This document shows, in pieces, positions 52,610 to 62,053 of a DNA stretch of 64,000 bases. Position 1 is the first letter of the stretch; every line of letters begins with the position of its first letter. The stretch comes from VGKP01 sp964647695 (GTDB lineage: Archaea > Nanobdellota > Nanobdellia > Pacearchaeales > GW2011-AR1): the NCBI GenBank assembly GCA_964647695.1, contig CAZYIS010000002.1, forward strand, positions 34,829 through 98,828, given 5' to 3'. The notes below the pieces were generated by a model. That model had not been told where the DNA came from, did not search any database, and saw only the letters and a program-made list of their open reading frames with translations. The position numbers were made by a program, and so were the translations under genes.

Positions 52610-53362
52610 ATGGCTAAATTAATTACTATAACTTCAGGAAAAGGGGGAGTTGGAAAAACAACTACTGCAATCAATATTGGTGCAGCATTGAATGCTTTTG
52701 GAAAAGATGTTATTATTCTGGATGCTAACTTAACAACTCCAAACGTAGGATTACATTTAGGAGCACCTATAGTTCCAGTATCTTTGAATCATGTACTTTT
52801 AGGAAAAGCAAAGATTGCCGATGCAATCTATGAACATGAATCCGGAACAAAAATAATTCCTAGTTCTCTTTCGGTTAAAGAATTAAGAAGATTGGATCAT
52901 GGAAAATTGAAGGAAGTGGGAAAGAGATTAAGAAAGATTGCTGATTATATTATCTACGATTCGGCTGCTGGATTGGGAGAAGAAGCCATTGCATCCATTG
53001 AATCTAGTGATGAACTAATAATTGTTACCAATCCTGAAATACCTGCAGTTACTGATGCTCTAAAGACTAGTAAGGTTATCGAAGAACTTGGAAAGCAGGT
53101 TAGAGGAATAATTGTTACAAGAGTTAAAGGACTAAAGACTGAAATGCCTATTAAGAATATAAAAGATATGTTGGAGTTGCCAATTCTTGGAGTTATTCCA
53201 GAAGATAAGAATATGCAGACTGCTCTGGTTATGAAGGATGCAATAGTTCATACTCATCCAAAAAGTAAGGCTGCAAGAGCCTATAGAGAAATTGCTGCAA
53301 GAATAATTGGAAATGGAAATTATAAGGAAAAGTCCGGATTCTTTGATAACTGGTTTAATTAA
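52610..53362 (+). CDS. minD: MinD/ParA-family ATPase
   Basis: A deviant Walker A ATPase: SGKGGVGKTTTAIN at residues 8-21 with the signature lysine, DANLTTPNVGLHLG (Walker A'), IIYDSAAGLGEE (switch II). The C terminus ends SGFFDNWFN, a short amphipathic stretch resembling the membrane-targeting helix of MinD. At 250 residues it is standard. Archaeal MinD-like proteins position flagella, chemosensory arrays or division components. Confidence 0.88.
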   Translation: MAKLITITSGKGGVGKTTTAINIGAALNAFGKDVIILDANLTTPNVGLHLGAPIVPVSLNHVLLGKAKIADAIYEHESGTKIIPSSLSVKELRRLDHGKLKEVGKRLRKIADYIIYDSAAGLGEEAIASIESSDELIIVTNPEIPAVTDALKTSKVIEELGKQVRGIIVTRVKGLKTEMPIKNIKDMLELPILGVIPEDKNMQTALVMKDAIVHTHPKSKAARAYREIAARIIGNGNYKEKSGFFDNWFN

Positions 53363-53379
53363 AAAATTTAAATAAAAAT

Positions 53380-55242
53380 TTATCTAATTTTAGATCCTTC
53401 TTTAATGTCTTTATCAGGTGTTAGAAGAATAACTTGAGATTCATCATCACTTATGGCTGCTAGAAGCATTCCTTGGCTTTCTATGCCTCTCATTTTTCTA
53501 GGAGCTAGATTTACTATGGCTATTACTTTCTTATTTTTCAGTTGATCTTTAGAATAGTGTTGTTTTATTCCTGCACAGATGGTTCTTTTTTCGCTGCCAA
53601 GATTTACGGTCAACTTGTAAAGTTTGTCAGCTCCTTCTATATCTTCAGCAGATTCTATTTTACCTACTTTTAGTTCTACTTTTTCCCAGTCTTTGAAATC
53701 AAGAGTTGACATAACTCCTTCAATGGAATGGGATTTATTAACTTTTTCTTTATTATCTTGCTTAATAGGTTTAACTTCTTCTTTCTTTGTTTCTATCTTC
53801 TGGAAAAGAATAGGTGATTTTTTTATTTTACTAATTTCCAATGGATTTCTTAAATCTTTTAGAGAAATTTCAAAGTTGAAGGTTTTAGCTATTTGTTCGG
53901 ATGTGGAAGGCATAAATGGACTTATTAAAATTGCAATATCTTTAATGGCATTGCTTAATTGATATAATACTTTTTTATCTTTAGTTTCCCAGGGTGCTTT
54001 TTCTTGTACATATTCGTTGGTTTTATCTACAAATGCAAATATTTCATTAAGTGCTCTATTAAATTCATAGTTCTCAATATGTTTTTCCACTTTTTTAATT
54101 AAGGGTTTAGAATCAATGGGCTTTGCTTTTTGAAGGCCATAGGTCTCGGCGAGAGCGCTTACTCTACTTACTAGATTTCCTAGCTTGTTTGCTAATTCAT
54201 TGTTATGTCTTTCTACCAATGAGGATTCTGCAAAATCTCCATCTTCTCCGAATACAAAATTTCTTGTTACAAAATAACGAATGCTATCGGCACCGTATTT
54301 ATTTACTAGAGTTATGGGTGATATGGCATTGCCTAGGGATTTGGATATTTTTTGCCCATTAAAGGTTAAGAAACCATGGATGTAAACTGTTTTTGGAAGT
54401 TTATAGCCAGATGATTTAAGGAATGCGGGCCAGTAAACACTATGGAACCAGCCATTATCTTTTCCTAGAAGATGAATATCTGCAGGCCAGTATTCTCCAT
54501 CTTTTCCAGCTCCGGAAATATAGTTGAAAAGTGCATCAAACCAAACATAGGTTACATGTTTTTTATCCAGAGGAAATGGGATGCCCCAGTCAAAACTAGT
54601 TCTACTTATGCTTAGATCTTTTAGACCTTCTTTGACTCTGTTGGCCATTTCATTTCTTCTTTCTTTAGGTAATGTGAATTCGGGTGTTTTTTTGTAGGTA
54701 TCGAGAATGAATTTTTGATATTTACTAAGTTTGAAAAAATAGGATTCTTCTTTTAGTAAATCTAATGGGCGATTGTGCAGAGGGCATTTTCCTTCCACCA
54801 AATCTTTTTCAGTGTAATAGGCTTCACAGCCAGTGCAATAGTAACCTTCATAGAATCCTTTGTAGATATCGCCATTTTTATTGCATTTGTTGATTACGGA
54901 TTGAACAAATGCTTCATGGTCTTTATCAGTGGTTCTAATAAATCTATTATAGCTTATGTTTAGCACAGACCAGGCTTCTTTAAATTTAAGATACATTTCA
55001 TCAACCAGTTGTTTAGGTGTTTTTCCTAGTTTTTCGGCAGTTTCCTGTATTTTCTTACCGTGTTCATCGGTTCCGGTTAGGAAAAATACATCTTTACCCT
55101 GAAGACGATTCCATCTAGCTAGAACATCTGCAATTATCTTTTGATAGGCATGGCCTATGTGGGGCTCTGCATTGGGATAATCGATAGCAGTCGTTATGTA
55201 AAATTTGTTCTTCTTTGGCTTTTTTGTTTCTTTCTTTACCAT
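53380..55242 (-). CDS. metG: Methionyl-tRNA synthetase with C-terminal tRNA-binding domain
   Basis: Class Ia synthetase of 620 residues. Motifs: TTAIDYPNAEPHIGHAY (HIGH), CTGCEAYYTEKDLVEGKCPL (one zinc site), and KISKSLGNAISP (KMSKS equivalent). The C terminus is an EMAP-II/Trbp111-like OB domain (WEKVELKVGKIESAEDIEGA onward). The catalytic part resembles the bacterial MetRS1 type. TTTTTATAC lies 21-29 bases before the ATG. The long in-frame start is MVKKETKKPKKNK. Confidence 0.95.
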   Translation of the reverse strand: MVKKETKKPKKNKFYITTAIDYPNAEPHIGHAYQKIIADVLARWNRLQGKDVFFLTGTDEHGKKIQETAEKLGKTPKQLVDEMYLKFKEAWSVLNISYNRFIRTTDKDHEAFVQSVINKCNKNGDIYKGFYEGYYCTGCEAYYTEKDLVEGKCPLHNRPLDLLKEESYFFKLSKYQKFILDTYKKTPEFTLPKERRNEMANRVKEGLKDLSISRTSFDWGIPFPLDKKHVTYVWFDALFNYISGAGKDGEYWPADIHLLGKDNGWFHSVYWPAFLKSSGYKLPKTVYIHGFLTFNGQKISKSLGNAISPITLVNKYGADSIRYFVTRNFVFGEDGDFAESSLVERHNNELANKLGNLVSRVSALAETYGLQKAKPIDSKPLIKKVEKHIENYEFNRALNEIFAFVDKTNEYVQEKAPWETKDKKVLYQLSNAIKDIAILISPFMPSTSEQIAKTFNFEISLKDLRNPLEISKIKKSPILFQKIETKKEEVKPIKQDNKEKVNKSHSIEGVMSTLDFKDWEKVELKVGKIESAEDIEGADKLYKLTVNLGSEKRTICAGIKQHYSKDQLKNKKVIAIVNLAPRKMRGIESQGMLLAAISDDESQVILLTPDKDIKEGSKIR

Positions 55243-55316
55243 AGAATGAATAAATGAAAGAGGTATAAAAATCTGTTTGTTTTAAATAAATTAAATAAAT
55301 TAAATAAAAATAATAT

Positions 55317-55365
55317 CAAGGAACTTGATTGTTCCTTGAGTATCCAAAACACAAGTTTGTGTTTT
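55317..55365 (-). terminator. Two inverted repeats between metG and the next minus-strand gene
   Basis: CAAGGAAC-TTGATT-GTTCCTTG (55317-55338) is an 8-bp inverted repeat; AAAACACAA-GT-TTGTGTTTT (55346-55365) is a 9-bp one. Both lie in the gap after the gene at 55381-55863 on the minus strand and before metG. They could end that transcript or form a leader of metG. The area around 55275-55315 is a run of AAATTAAAT repeats. Confidence 0.5.
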
Positions 55366-55380
55366 TGATTTAATGATCTA

Positions 55381-55863
55381 TTAATCTGCTTCGGCATATT
55401 TACCAACTATTATGCTTCTTTCTTCGTCTCTTGATTTGGCTAATTTACGACTTACATTCATCAAATCAGGATATAATGCTCTTGAAGTGTTTTCGCTTAA
55501 TCCAAGAGATTGCATAACTCCAATATAATCGTCAGCAGTTAGTCTACAGTTAGGATTTACTCCAAAGTAAAGGTGTTCTTCAGCTATGGTTCTTTTTTCA
55601 GCTATTTTACCAGCTAATATCAAACCATATTTTGGGAACTCTTGGGCAAACTCTGCAAAAGCTTCTTTCATTCCTCTAGCTTTTTCCTTATCTTCGGATT
55701 CTACAAATGCATAAAATCTTTCTCCAGCATATCTAGATTTACCTAGAACAGCAGCTATTGATTTTGCTTCTTTGTTTTTAGCTCTTTTAAGCTTTTGATC
55801 CAAACTGGACATTGGTATGTGCAATCTGTCTTGAGCAATCAATTCTAATATTTTGTTTTCCAT
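55381..55863 (-). CDS. Hypothetical protein
   Basis: A 160-residue soluble, mostly helical protein with a central KARGMKEAFAEFAQEFPKYG. GGAGGA at 55876-55881 (minus strand) is a Shine-Dalgarno site 12 bases before the ATG, unlike the leaderless majority. No family recognised. Confidence 0.5.
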   Translation of the reverse strand: MENKILELIAQDRLHIPMSSLDQKLKRAKNKEAKSIAAVLGKSRYAGERFYAFVESEDKEKARGMKEAFAEFAQEFPKYGLILAGKIAEKRTIAEEHLYFGVNPNCRLTADDYIGVMQSLGLSENTSRALYPDLMNVSRKLAKSRDEERSIIVGKYAEAD

Positions 55864-55980
55864 TGTTTTGTTTTTTCCTCCTTACATCTATATAATTATT
55901 TTAATGAAATAGGATTAATGAAATAGTGTGGGTATAAACATCACCACAAAAGTTAAATAGGATAATATTCTCGTAAACGT

Positions 55981-56484
55981 ATGAAATATGATTTAATTGT
56001 ATTTGCTGGAGCACCAGGTAGTGGAAAGACGACTATAGCAAATTTGATTCAAAAAGAATTAAATTCGCCATTAATTGATCTGGGTTGGTTAAGGGAATAC
56101 CATTTAGATCCTATGTGGAAAAAAGCAAATAAAAAAGAGGCAAAAATGGCTTTTGAAAATCTAGTTTTTATTCTAAAAAATTATAAGAAAAATGGATATA
56201 AGAATGTTATAGTGACTGATTTGTTGGAAGATATGACTAGTCAAATACCTAGATTATTTTCAAAGGAAAATTATATTATTATTCGTCTTATGGTTAACAA
56301 TGATAATGAATTAAAGAAAAGAGTAATCGGGAATAGAGATTCTGGTTTTAAGAATTTTAAAAAATCTATTTTATTGAATAAGGCTATGCAAAAGAAAGGC
56401 TCACTTAAAAATGAAATAAGAATAGATAATACTCATAATAATATTTCAAAGGTATTAAATGAAATATTGGAAATCGTGAAATGA
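55981..56484 (+). CDS. P-loop NTPase/kinase-like protein
   Basis: A 167-residue NTPase with Walker A GAPGSGKTTIAN at residues 10-21 and LIDLGWLREYHLDP after it, matching small AAA_33-type (gluconate/adenylate-kinase-like) folds. The lid and acceptor site are not obvious. Its last ATG overlaps the TrmB gene (ATGA), so the two are probably co-translated. It may be a nucleotide kinase or part of an RNA-end repair system; no evidence selects one. Confidence 0.7.
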   Translation: MKYDLIVFAGAPGSGKTTIANLIQKELNSPLIDLGWLREYHLDPMWKKANKKEAKMAFENLVFILKNYKKNGYKNVIVTDLLEDMTSQIPRLFSKENYIIIRLMVNNDNELKKRVIGNRDSGFKNFKKSILLNKAMQKKGSLKNEIRIDNTHNNISKVLNEILEIVK

Positions 56485-57191
56485 GAAAACAATTGAAGGA
56501 AGCAGGATTGACTGAAAATGAAAGTAAAATTTATATCTCTCTGTTGGAGCTAGGACAGAGTAATGCGGGTTTGATTGCTAAAAAATCTGGATTGCATAGA
56601 CGGGTCGTTTATGATATTCTTGATCGTTTGATTAAGAAAGGAATTATAGGTTTTATAATAATGAATGGGGTTAGAGTATTCCAGGCTTCAAATCCGGAAA
56701 GGATAATGGAAATTTTGAAGGAAAAGGAAGCTAATCTATTGGAGATTCTTCCTTCCATGAATCAGATGTTTAATAAAACTAGGGAGAGTGAAGGAACTAA
56801 TTTTTTCAAAGGAAAGAGGGGATTCAAGACCATATTCGAAGATCAAATCAATACGGGAAAAGAGATATTCATTATCGGGGCGTCTCCATCAGCCCAGGAA
56901 ACTATTCCTTTTTATTTCAAATGGTATGACAAAAGAAGAGTTGAAAAGAAGATAAAAACCAACATTTTGTTTAGCAAAGGTAAAAAGAAACTAAAAGTCC
57001 CCTATGCAGATATAAGATATTTACCTCAAAAGTATGCTTCGGATGTGGCCATAAATATTTATGGTGATAGGGTTGCAATATTACTCTGGAATAAAGAAAA
57101 TCCTCTAGCCATATTAATAAAAAATAAGCTTTTTGCTAAGGGCTACAAGCAATATTTTGACCTTTTATGGAATGTGGCCAAGAAAGAATAA
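56481..57191 (+). CDS. TrmB-family transcriptional regulator
   Basis: A 236-residue regulator. Residues 1-70 form a winged helix (GLTENESKIYISLLELGQSN, then HRRVVYDILDRLIKKGIIG). A coiled-coil linker follows, and the C-terminal sugar-binding-like domain (GKEIFIIGASPSAQETIPFY) is typical of TrmB. It overlaps the NTPase gene by four bases. Its targets are unknown; TrmB usually regulates sugar metabolism. Confidence 0.82.
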   Translation: MRKQLKEAGLTENESKIYISLLELGQSNAGLIAKKSGLHRRVVYDILDRLIKKGIIGFIIMNGVRVFQASNPERIMEILKEKEANLLEILPSMNQMFNKTRESEGTNFFKGKRGFKTIFEDQINTGKEIFIIGASPSAQETIPFYFKWYDKRRVEKKIKTNILFSKGKKKLKVPYADIRYLPQKYASDVAINIYGDRVAILLWNKENPLAILIKNKLFAKGYKQYFDLLWNVAKKE

Positions 57192-57221
57192 GTTTAAAAA
57201 GCGTTTTTCTTATCAAAAAGA

Positions 57222-57794
57222 ATGGTACACGGAATAGCTCATTACTTGGGTAAAATTTGGAGAAAGCCTACTAGAGAAATGTTACAGTCTAGACTAGTTC
57301 AATGGAGAGCTGGAGAAAGTATTGTAAAAGTAGCAAAACCTCTTAGAATCGATAGAGCAAGAGCTCTTGGTTACAAGGCTAAAAAAGGAGTTGTAGTATT
57401 CAGAGTAAGAGTAAAAAGAGGCGGTAGAAAGAGAACAAGACATAAGCACGGTAGAGTTTCAAGAAAACAGCACGTTAGAAAAATCTTGAAAATGAATTAT
57501 CAATGGGTTGCTGAAATGAGAGCTGAAAGAAATTATCCAAATCTTGAAGTATTGAATAGTTATCAAATCGCAAGAGACGGAAAGTCATATTTCTATGAAG
57601 TTATTATGATTGATCCTACAAGACCTGAAATAAAGAATGATCCTGGATTGAATTGGATATGCAAATCTGAAAATAGAAACAGAGCCCAAAGAGGATTAAC
57701 TTCAAGTGCTAGAAAGTCTAGAGGATTAAGAACCAAGAGTAAGGATGCCAAAGTCAGACCTAGCCAGAGAGCTTGGGAAAGACAAGGTAAGTAA
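57222..57794 (+). CDS. rpl15e: Ribosomal protein L15e
   Basis: A 190-residue large-subunit protein, very basic, of the archaeal/eukaryal L15e family (RARALGYKAKKGVVVFRVRV; a KRGGRKRTRHKHG basic block; KSRGLRTKS near the end). TTTAAAAA lies 22-29 bases before the ATG. A strong hairpin (AAGGTG-ATAG-CACCTT) follows the stop. Confidence 0.96.
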   Translation: MVHGIAHYLGKIWRKPTREMLQSRLVQWRAGESIVKVAKPLRIDRARALGYKAKKGVVVFRVRVKRGGRKRTRHKHGRVSRKQHVRKILKMNYQWVAEMRAERNYPNLEVLNSYQIARDGKSYFYEVIMIDPTRPEIKNDPGLNWICKSENRNRAQRGLTSSARKSRGLRTKSKDAKVRPSQRAWERQGK

Positions 57795-57804
57795 TTTTAT
57801 ATTT

Positions 57805-57820
57805 AAGGTGATAGCACCTT
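57805..57820 (+). terminator. Hairpin after rpl15e
   Basis: AAGGTG-ATAG-CACCTT is a perfect 6-bp stem with a 4-base loop about 10 bases after the rpl15e stop. The following sequence AGAGCTTAATTCTAAG is AT-rich. It may terminate or process the transcript before the next gene at 57849, or be a leader element. Confidence 0.45.
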
Positions 57821-57848
57821 AGAGCTTAATTCTAAGAAATTTAATAAA

Positions 57849-58151
57849 ATGCCCTCATTAGAAATTCATTGTGCTGAATGCAAAGAAAAATTAGGAGAAG
57901 ATTTTAGTTTGGTACATAGATATCTTGATATGTATGCTCCTAAATTTGGAAATGATGCCCATAGACAAATTCTTCATCATAGGGAAGGAGTTGAATTATT
58001 AAGGGCATTGTTTGAAAAACGATTTGGAAATGGATATGGGGATAAGGCTGCAAGAGCTGCTGAATTACACATCATGGCTGATTTCAATATTGATCATGTG
58101 CCTACAAAATCAGAAGTAATTCATGTGTTGCAGGCGTATCAAACTGTTTAA
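57849..58151 (+). CDS. Small His-rich hypothetical protein
   Basis: A 100-residue helical protein with a Cys pair at the start (HCAEC) and histidines in HRQILHHREGVELL and ELHIMADFNIDHVPTK. The pattern resembles a small family of His-rich helical proteins (possibly DUF6915-like), suggesting metal binding, but this is a low-confidence match. It lies immediately before the convergent topA gene. Confidence 0.5.
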   Translation: MPSLEIHCAECKEKLGEDFSLVHRYLDMYAPKFGNDAHRQILHHREGVELLRALFEKRFGNGYGDKAARAAELHIMADFNIDHVPTKSEVIHVLQAYQTV

Positions 58152-58153
58152 TT

Positions 58154-60580
58154 TTATTCAGAACTTTCAGTAGTATTAGTTTTATCATTCTTTTTTGCAG
58201 CCCAGGCTTCCTTTTTCGCTTTTTCTATGGGGCATTCGGGATTAAAACAGAATTCCCAGGGTCTTTTACCTTTTCTAATGGCTAGAAGTTTTGGAAATCC
58301 ATCGGCTTCGCATTTCTTATCATTTTCAACTTTTTTTATCAGAGAATTTGGTGGTAGGGAATAGGTTTGTTTACAATTAGGATAACTGGAACAGGCAATA
58401 AATTGGCGTCTGGTCTTCTTTGAATAGATTATTCTTAGGTTTCCAGTTTTACAGGTTGGGCAGGGCATTAGAGTATTGGATTCTTTTTCGGCTGCTCTTT
58501 GGGTTTCAATTCCTTTTAATAATTCTTTTCCAATATTAGATTCTTGGGACTTGAATTCTTTAGAAATGTCGGTTATTAATCTCTTAGCTTTGTCCAGAAC
58601 AAGATTCTCCTGGGCTTCTAGATTTTTATCTTTACTATCTTGTATTTTTTCCATTTCATCTTCTAGTTGGCGAGTTAAATTCTCATCTATAATGATAGGT
58701 GAATATTTTTCTAGAGCGGCGATGAGTTGCATTCCTAGGGATGTGGCTGCAATGGATTTTCCATCTAGGTAACCCCTATCGAAAAGAGTTTCCACTATGG
58801 ATGATCTGGTAGCTTTAGTGCCAAGATTCTTTTTTTCAAGAATGGATACTAACGATGCGGAGGAAAATCTAGAAGGGGGCTGGGTTTCTTTGCTTAGAAT
58901 TTTAATTTCATCAATTTTGACTTTTCCAGACATGTCCGGAAGAATATTTTCTTCAAGTTTAATGGGATAGAATGAGGTCCAACCTTTATCTATAATTTCT
59001 AGGCCATTGGCTGTGAAATTTATCTTCACTTCTTTTCCACTTACAGTTTCTTCTTCTTTCTTTTCGTCTTCATCCGCTTCTCCTTCAAGGGCAATGTCTT
59101 TTTTCTTTTCTCGGGTCATGGTATAGGTTAATTGTTTTCCTTTGTTATCTATGGCTGAAAGAACAATTCTTTTATTGGCTGTTCGAGCATCGGAAGAGAA
59201 GCAGGCAATGAATCTTTTGGCTATTAGATTATATAATTTTTCTTCCTGGCCATCTAATTGTTTGAATTCTCCAGTAGGATATATGGATGGGTGGGCTGGA
59301 TCTGATTTTTTACCTTCTATGGGATTTGCTCTGGTTATGTTTTTTGCTTCGGGAAATACTTTTTCTAGTTTTTTAAGTATTTTTTTAGGTTCTATTTCTT
59401 TTGGAATCTTTTGGGATGAAGTTCTAGGATAGGAAATAAGTCCTTCGAGATATAATTTTTGGGCTAGAGTAAGAGTAGCCGAAGGATTTAGTTTGTATAA
59501 TCTATAGGCTTCTCTTTGAAGAGTTGTCAAATCAAAAGGAGTAGGAGGTGAAATGGATTCTTCGGATTTTTTAGTTTCACTCATTGCTTGTTTAATATCT
59601 TTGAATTTTTCAAGAATGGATTTATCAAAAATATCTCTGGGATGAGTGAAATGAATTCCATTTGACAATGCTAGAGCTTGCCAGTAGGGTTCGGATTTGA
59701 AATTTGCTATTTCTCTTTCTCTATCAACTATTATTTTAAGGGCGGGACCTTGGACTCTTCCAATGCTGAGGATTTTGAAACTTCCAGTGGTTTTTATGGC
59801 TGACATTAATGCTCGGGAAAGATTTATTCCGTAGAGCCAATCTAGAAAATGTCTAGTTTCTCCAGCGTAGGCATTTCCCCAGGCTAGTTCAGGAAGAAGA
59901 TTATCATAGGATTTTTCTAACTCTGGAGCGGTAAGAGTAGAATACTTCATTCTTTTGGCTGTTTTTTTATTGCAGATGAATCGAAGAACATTCCAACCTA
60001 TAACTTCTCCTTCAATATCGAAGTCTGTGGCAACTACAATTTCTTTTGCTTTTCTAGATAGTTTTTTTAGAATATCATAGTATCTTTTGGTGAATGCAGA
60101 TTTTTCTCTTTCATAGGATGGTTGCCAGATAAGATCAAAAATAGGCCACCCTTTTTGTCCTTCTTTATAGGTTAGATTGAATAGATGGCCGACTGCAGAG
60201 GCTACTATTATTTTTTTATTATTTCTGGATAGTTCATAGTAACTAACACCTGCTTGGGTTACCTTATTTGGACTTCCAAGAGCAGAGGCTATTTTCTGGG
60301 CTGCCTGGGGTTTTTCAGTTATTATTAATATGGAATCTCTGGAAGGGTTAGAAATTTCAGTATTATCATTGGCGTCATTGAATTTTTCATTTGCAGACTT
60401 GGAAGTTTTATTATAATTTCTTTTTTTTACCTGTTTTTGAGTTGAATCTTCAAGCATGGATGCTGGAGAGGGTCTTCCGGGTGATTCTACAGTGGTAAGT
60501 TCCTCTATGGATGGCTTTCTTTGCACTGATTTCTCAGTGGTTTGTTTTGGTTCGGTTAGTTTTAGGAATTCGCTGGGCAT
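58154..60580 (-). CDS. topA: DNA topoisomerase I (type IA)
   Basis: Type IA topoisomerase of 808 residues. A disordered basic extension of about 80 residues precedes the Toprim domain (ILIITEKPQAAQKIASALG). The catalytic Tyr is at about residue 384 in GLISYPRTSSQ. The C terminus carries a zinc-finger module (MPCPTCKTGNLRI, CSSYPNCKQTY) and an incomplete second one (WEFCFNPECP). It relaxes negative supercoils. No reverse gyrase helicase part is fused to it, as expected for a mesophile. Confidence 0.95.
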   Translation of the reverse strand: MPSEFLKLTEPKQTTEKSVQRKPSIEELTTVESPGRPSPASMLEDSTQKQVKKRNYNKTSKSANEKFNDANDNTEISNPSRDSILIITEKPQAAQKIASALGSPNKVTQAGVSYYELSRNNKKIIVASAVGHLFNLTYKEGQKGWPIFDLIWQPSYEREKSAFTKRYYDILKKLSRKAKEIVVATDFDIEGEVIGWNVLRFICNKKTAKRMKYSTLTAPELEKSYDNLLPELAWGNAYAGETRHFLDWLYGINLSRALMSAIKTTGSFKILSIGRVQGPALKIIVDREREIANFKSEPYWQALALSNGIHFTHPRDIFDKSILEKFKDIKQAMSETKKSEESISPPTPFDLTTLQREAYRLYKLNPSATLTLAQKLYLEGLISYPRTSSQKIPKEIEPKKILKKLEKVFPEAKNITRANPIEGKKSDPAHPSIYPTGEFKQLDGQEEKLYNLIAKRFIACFSSDARTANKRIVLSAIDNKGKQLTYTMTREKKKDIALEGEADEDEKKEEETVSGKEVKINFTANGLEIIDKGWTSFYPIKLEENILPDMSGKVKIDEIKILSKETQPPSRFSSASLVSILEKKNLGTKATRSSIVETLFDRGYLDGKSIAATSLGMQLIAALEKYSPIIIDENLTRQLEDEMEKIQDSKDKNLEAQENLVLDKAKRLITDISKEFKSQESNIGKELLKGIETQRAAEKESNTLMPCPTCKTGNLRIIYSKKTRRQFIACSSYPNCKQTYSLPPNSLIKKVENDKKCEADGFPKLLAIRKGKRPWEFCFNPECPIEKAKKEAWAAKKNDKTNTTESSE

Positions 60581-60637
60581 GTTATTAAGAGTTCAAAGGA
60601 GTTTTTATATATATTTGGGGTGTAGATTTATTAGAAT

Positions 60638-61249
60638 TTAGATTTCAATAATCTTGCCTTCACGGCTCACATTAATTACTCGGGTTTTTCCTATAATTTC
60701 TTCGAATCCGGAAGCTTCATGGATGTGACCATGTAATAAAATATCGGGTTTGAATTGTTTTATGGCTTTAGTTATAGAATCGCTCCCGGGAATTCCTGAG
60801 AATTCGGATTTGCTTCCGGATGGGTGCATATGGGTTAGCATAATTTTCTTTTCAATGCCTTTTAATCCTGAATTTGCTTTCTTTAGAGTTTCAAAAATTT
60901 CTTTATCAGTGATTGCTCCTGGTCCTGGTGCGTCAGATGCTCCTCCAGCTCCAAAAAATCCTACATTTTCATATTTTACTGAGTAGCCATGAATATTTTT
61001 TATGCCATAGACTTCGGCTAGAAAATCCGTGGTGGCAAAGGAGTCCCAGTTTCCTGGAATAATGAGTACTTTTTGTTTTCTATCGGTGAATGGTTTAATA
61101 ATATTCTTAGTTTTGCTCCAGCCAGTTAGATCTCCGCAGAGCACAACCAGGTCTACTTTTTCTTTTTCAGCTTTCAGAGCTAGTTTTTTAGTTAGTTTTT
61201 CTTCTCCATGAATGTCTGCTGCAGCCAGGATTCTCATTTTCTTAGTCAT
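60638..61249 (-). CDS. Metallophosphoesterase (calcineurin-like)
   Basis: A 203-residue phosphoesterase. Metal-binding motifs: DIHG near the start (ILAAADIHGE), CGDLTG, PGNWD (the GNxD motif), TH in LTHMHPS, and GHIHE. Fits the calcineurin-like superfamily of two-metal phosphatases and nucleases. I chose the ATG at 61249 because of the TTTTTAACC element 21-30 bases upstream; an ATG five codons earlier at 61264 is too close to that element. Substrate unknown. Confidence 0.85.
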   Translation of the reverse strand: MTKKMRILAAADIHGEEKLTKKLALKAEKEKVDLVVLCGDLTGWSKTKNIIKPFTDRKQKVLIIPGNWDSFATTDFLAEVYGIKNIHGYSVKYENVGFFGAGGASDAPGPGAITDKEIFETLKKANSGLKGIEKKIMLTHMHPSGSKSEFSGIPGSDSITKAIKQFKPDILLHGHIHEASGFEEIIGKTRVINVSREGKIIEI

Positions 61250-61324
61250 AGGATTATTAGTCAATGGAAGGTTAAAAATGCTTTCTTTAGTCAGGTTTAA
61301 ATATTTAATTTTGCTAATATAAAT

Positions 61325-61891
61325 ATGAATAAAAGTGGTAGGTGGCCAATATGGCTTGCTGGTATTTTAATTGCGATTCTTTTGATAGGCATATTCTTGT
61401 ATTTTGCTCTTTTTAACCCTAGGAATAATGGATATTATTCTAATCTAGAAGCGGAGGGGAAATTGGTTAATCCAGTTGCTGCTTTAAGTAATGATGAGGC
61501 AGTAAATCAGTTCGATGATACATTTGTTTATTATTTATTGGTTAGTATTAAGGCGTATAATCTGCATAATCCTCCTTTGAGTTCAAGTACACCTAAAATG
61601 AATATATATGTGGATGATTTAACCTATAATGCGGAAATTGTTAATGGAGAAATTAAAATATATATTGGAGAGACTAATAATCAGGATATTAACATTAGGA
61701 CCACTAAAGAAGAAGCAGTAAAAATGCTGAGAAGTAGTACTTATATTTCAGTTTCATTCCAGGAAGGTAAATCATCCATAGATAAAATTGCAGGTCAATC
61801 TACTTTATTTGGAAAAGGTTATCTTAATTTATATAATCAAATTACGGGTAGTGGAATTACGGGAAACGTAATAAAAATTTATACTAGTTAG
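61325..61891 (+). CDS. Membrane-anchored exported protein
   Basis: A 188-residue protein with an N-terminal transmembrane helix (IWLAGILIAILLIGIFLYFA) and a beta-rich extracytoplasmic domain. It ends GSGITGNVIKIYTS, repeating the TG(R/N)VI motif seen just after the transmembrane helix of the two giant surface proteins. TTTAAATA lies 22-29 bases before the ATG. No family recognised. Confidence 0.6.
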   Translation: MNKSGRWPIWLAGILIAILLIGIFLYFALFNPRNNGYYSNLEAEGKLVNPVAALSNDEAVNQFDDTFVYYLLVSIKAYNLHNPPLSSSTPKMNIYVDDLTYNAEIVNGEIKIYIGETNNQDINIRTTKEEAVKMLRSSTYISVSFQEGKSSIDKIAGQSTLFGKGYLNLYNQITGSGITGNVIKIYTS

Positions 61892-62053
61892 AATTGGTTT
61901 TTGTCGTCCCTTTTTTGTGCAACGCCCATTTCCATTGTTACTCTTCTAGATAACAAAAGTGCAGAAAGGTTTAAAAGTCAATATAGTGCTTTAAATATAT
62001 CTATTACATCATATGTTTAGGAATAGGCATATAAAATAGATGGAAAAAACAAA

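Noticed and set aside
58154..60580. Reverse gyrase
   Set aside because: No helicase domain precedes the Toprim domain; the N-terminal 80 residues look disordered.
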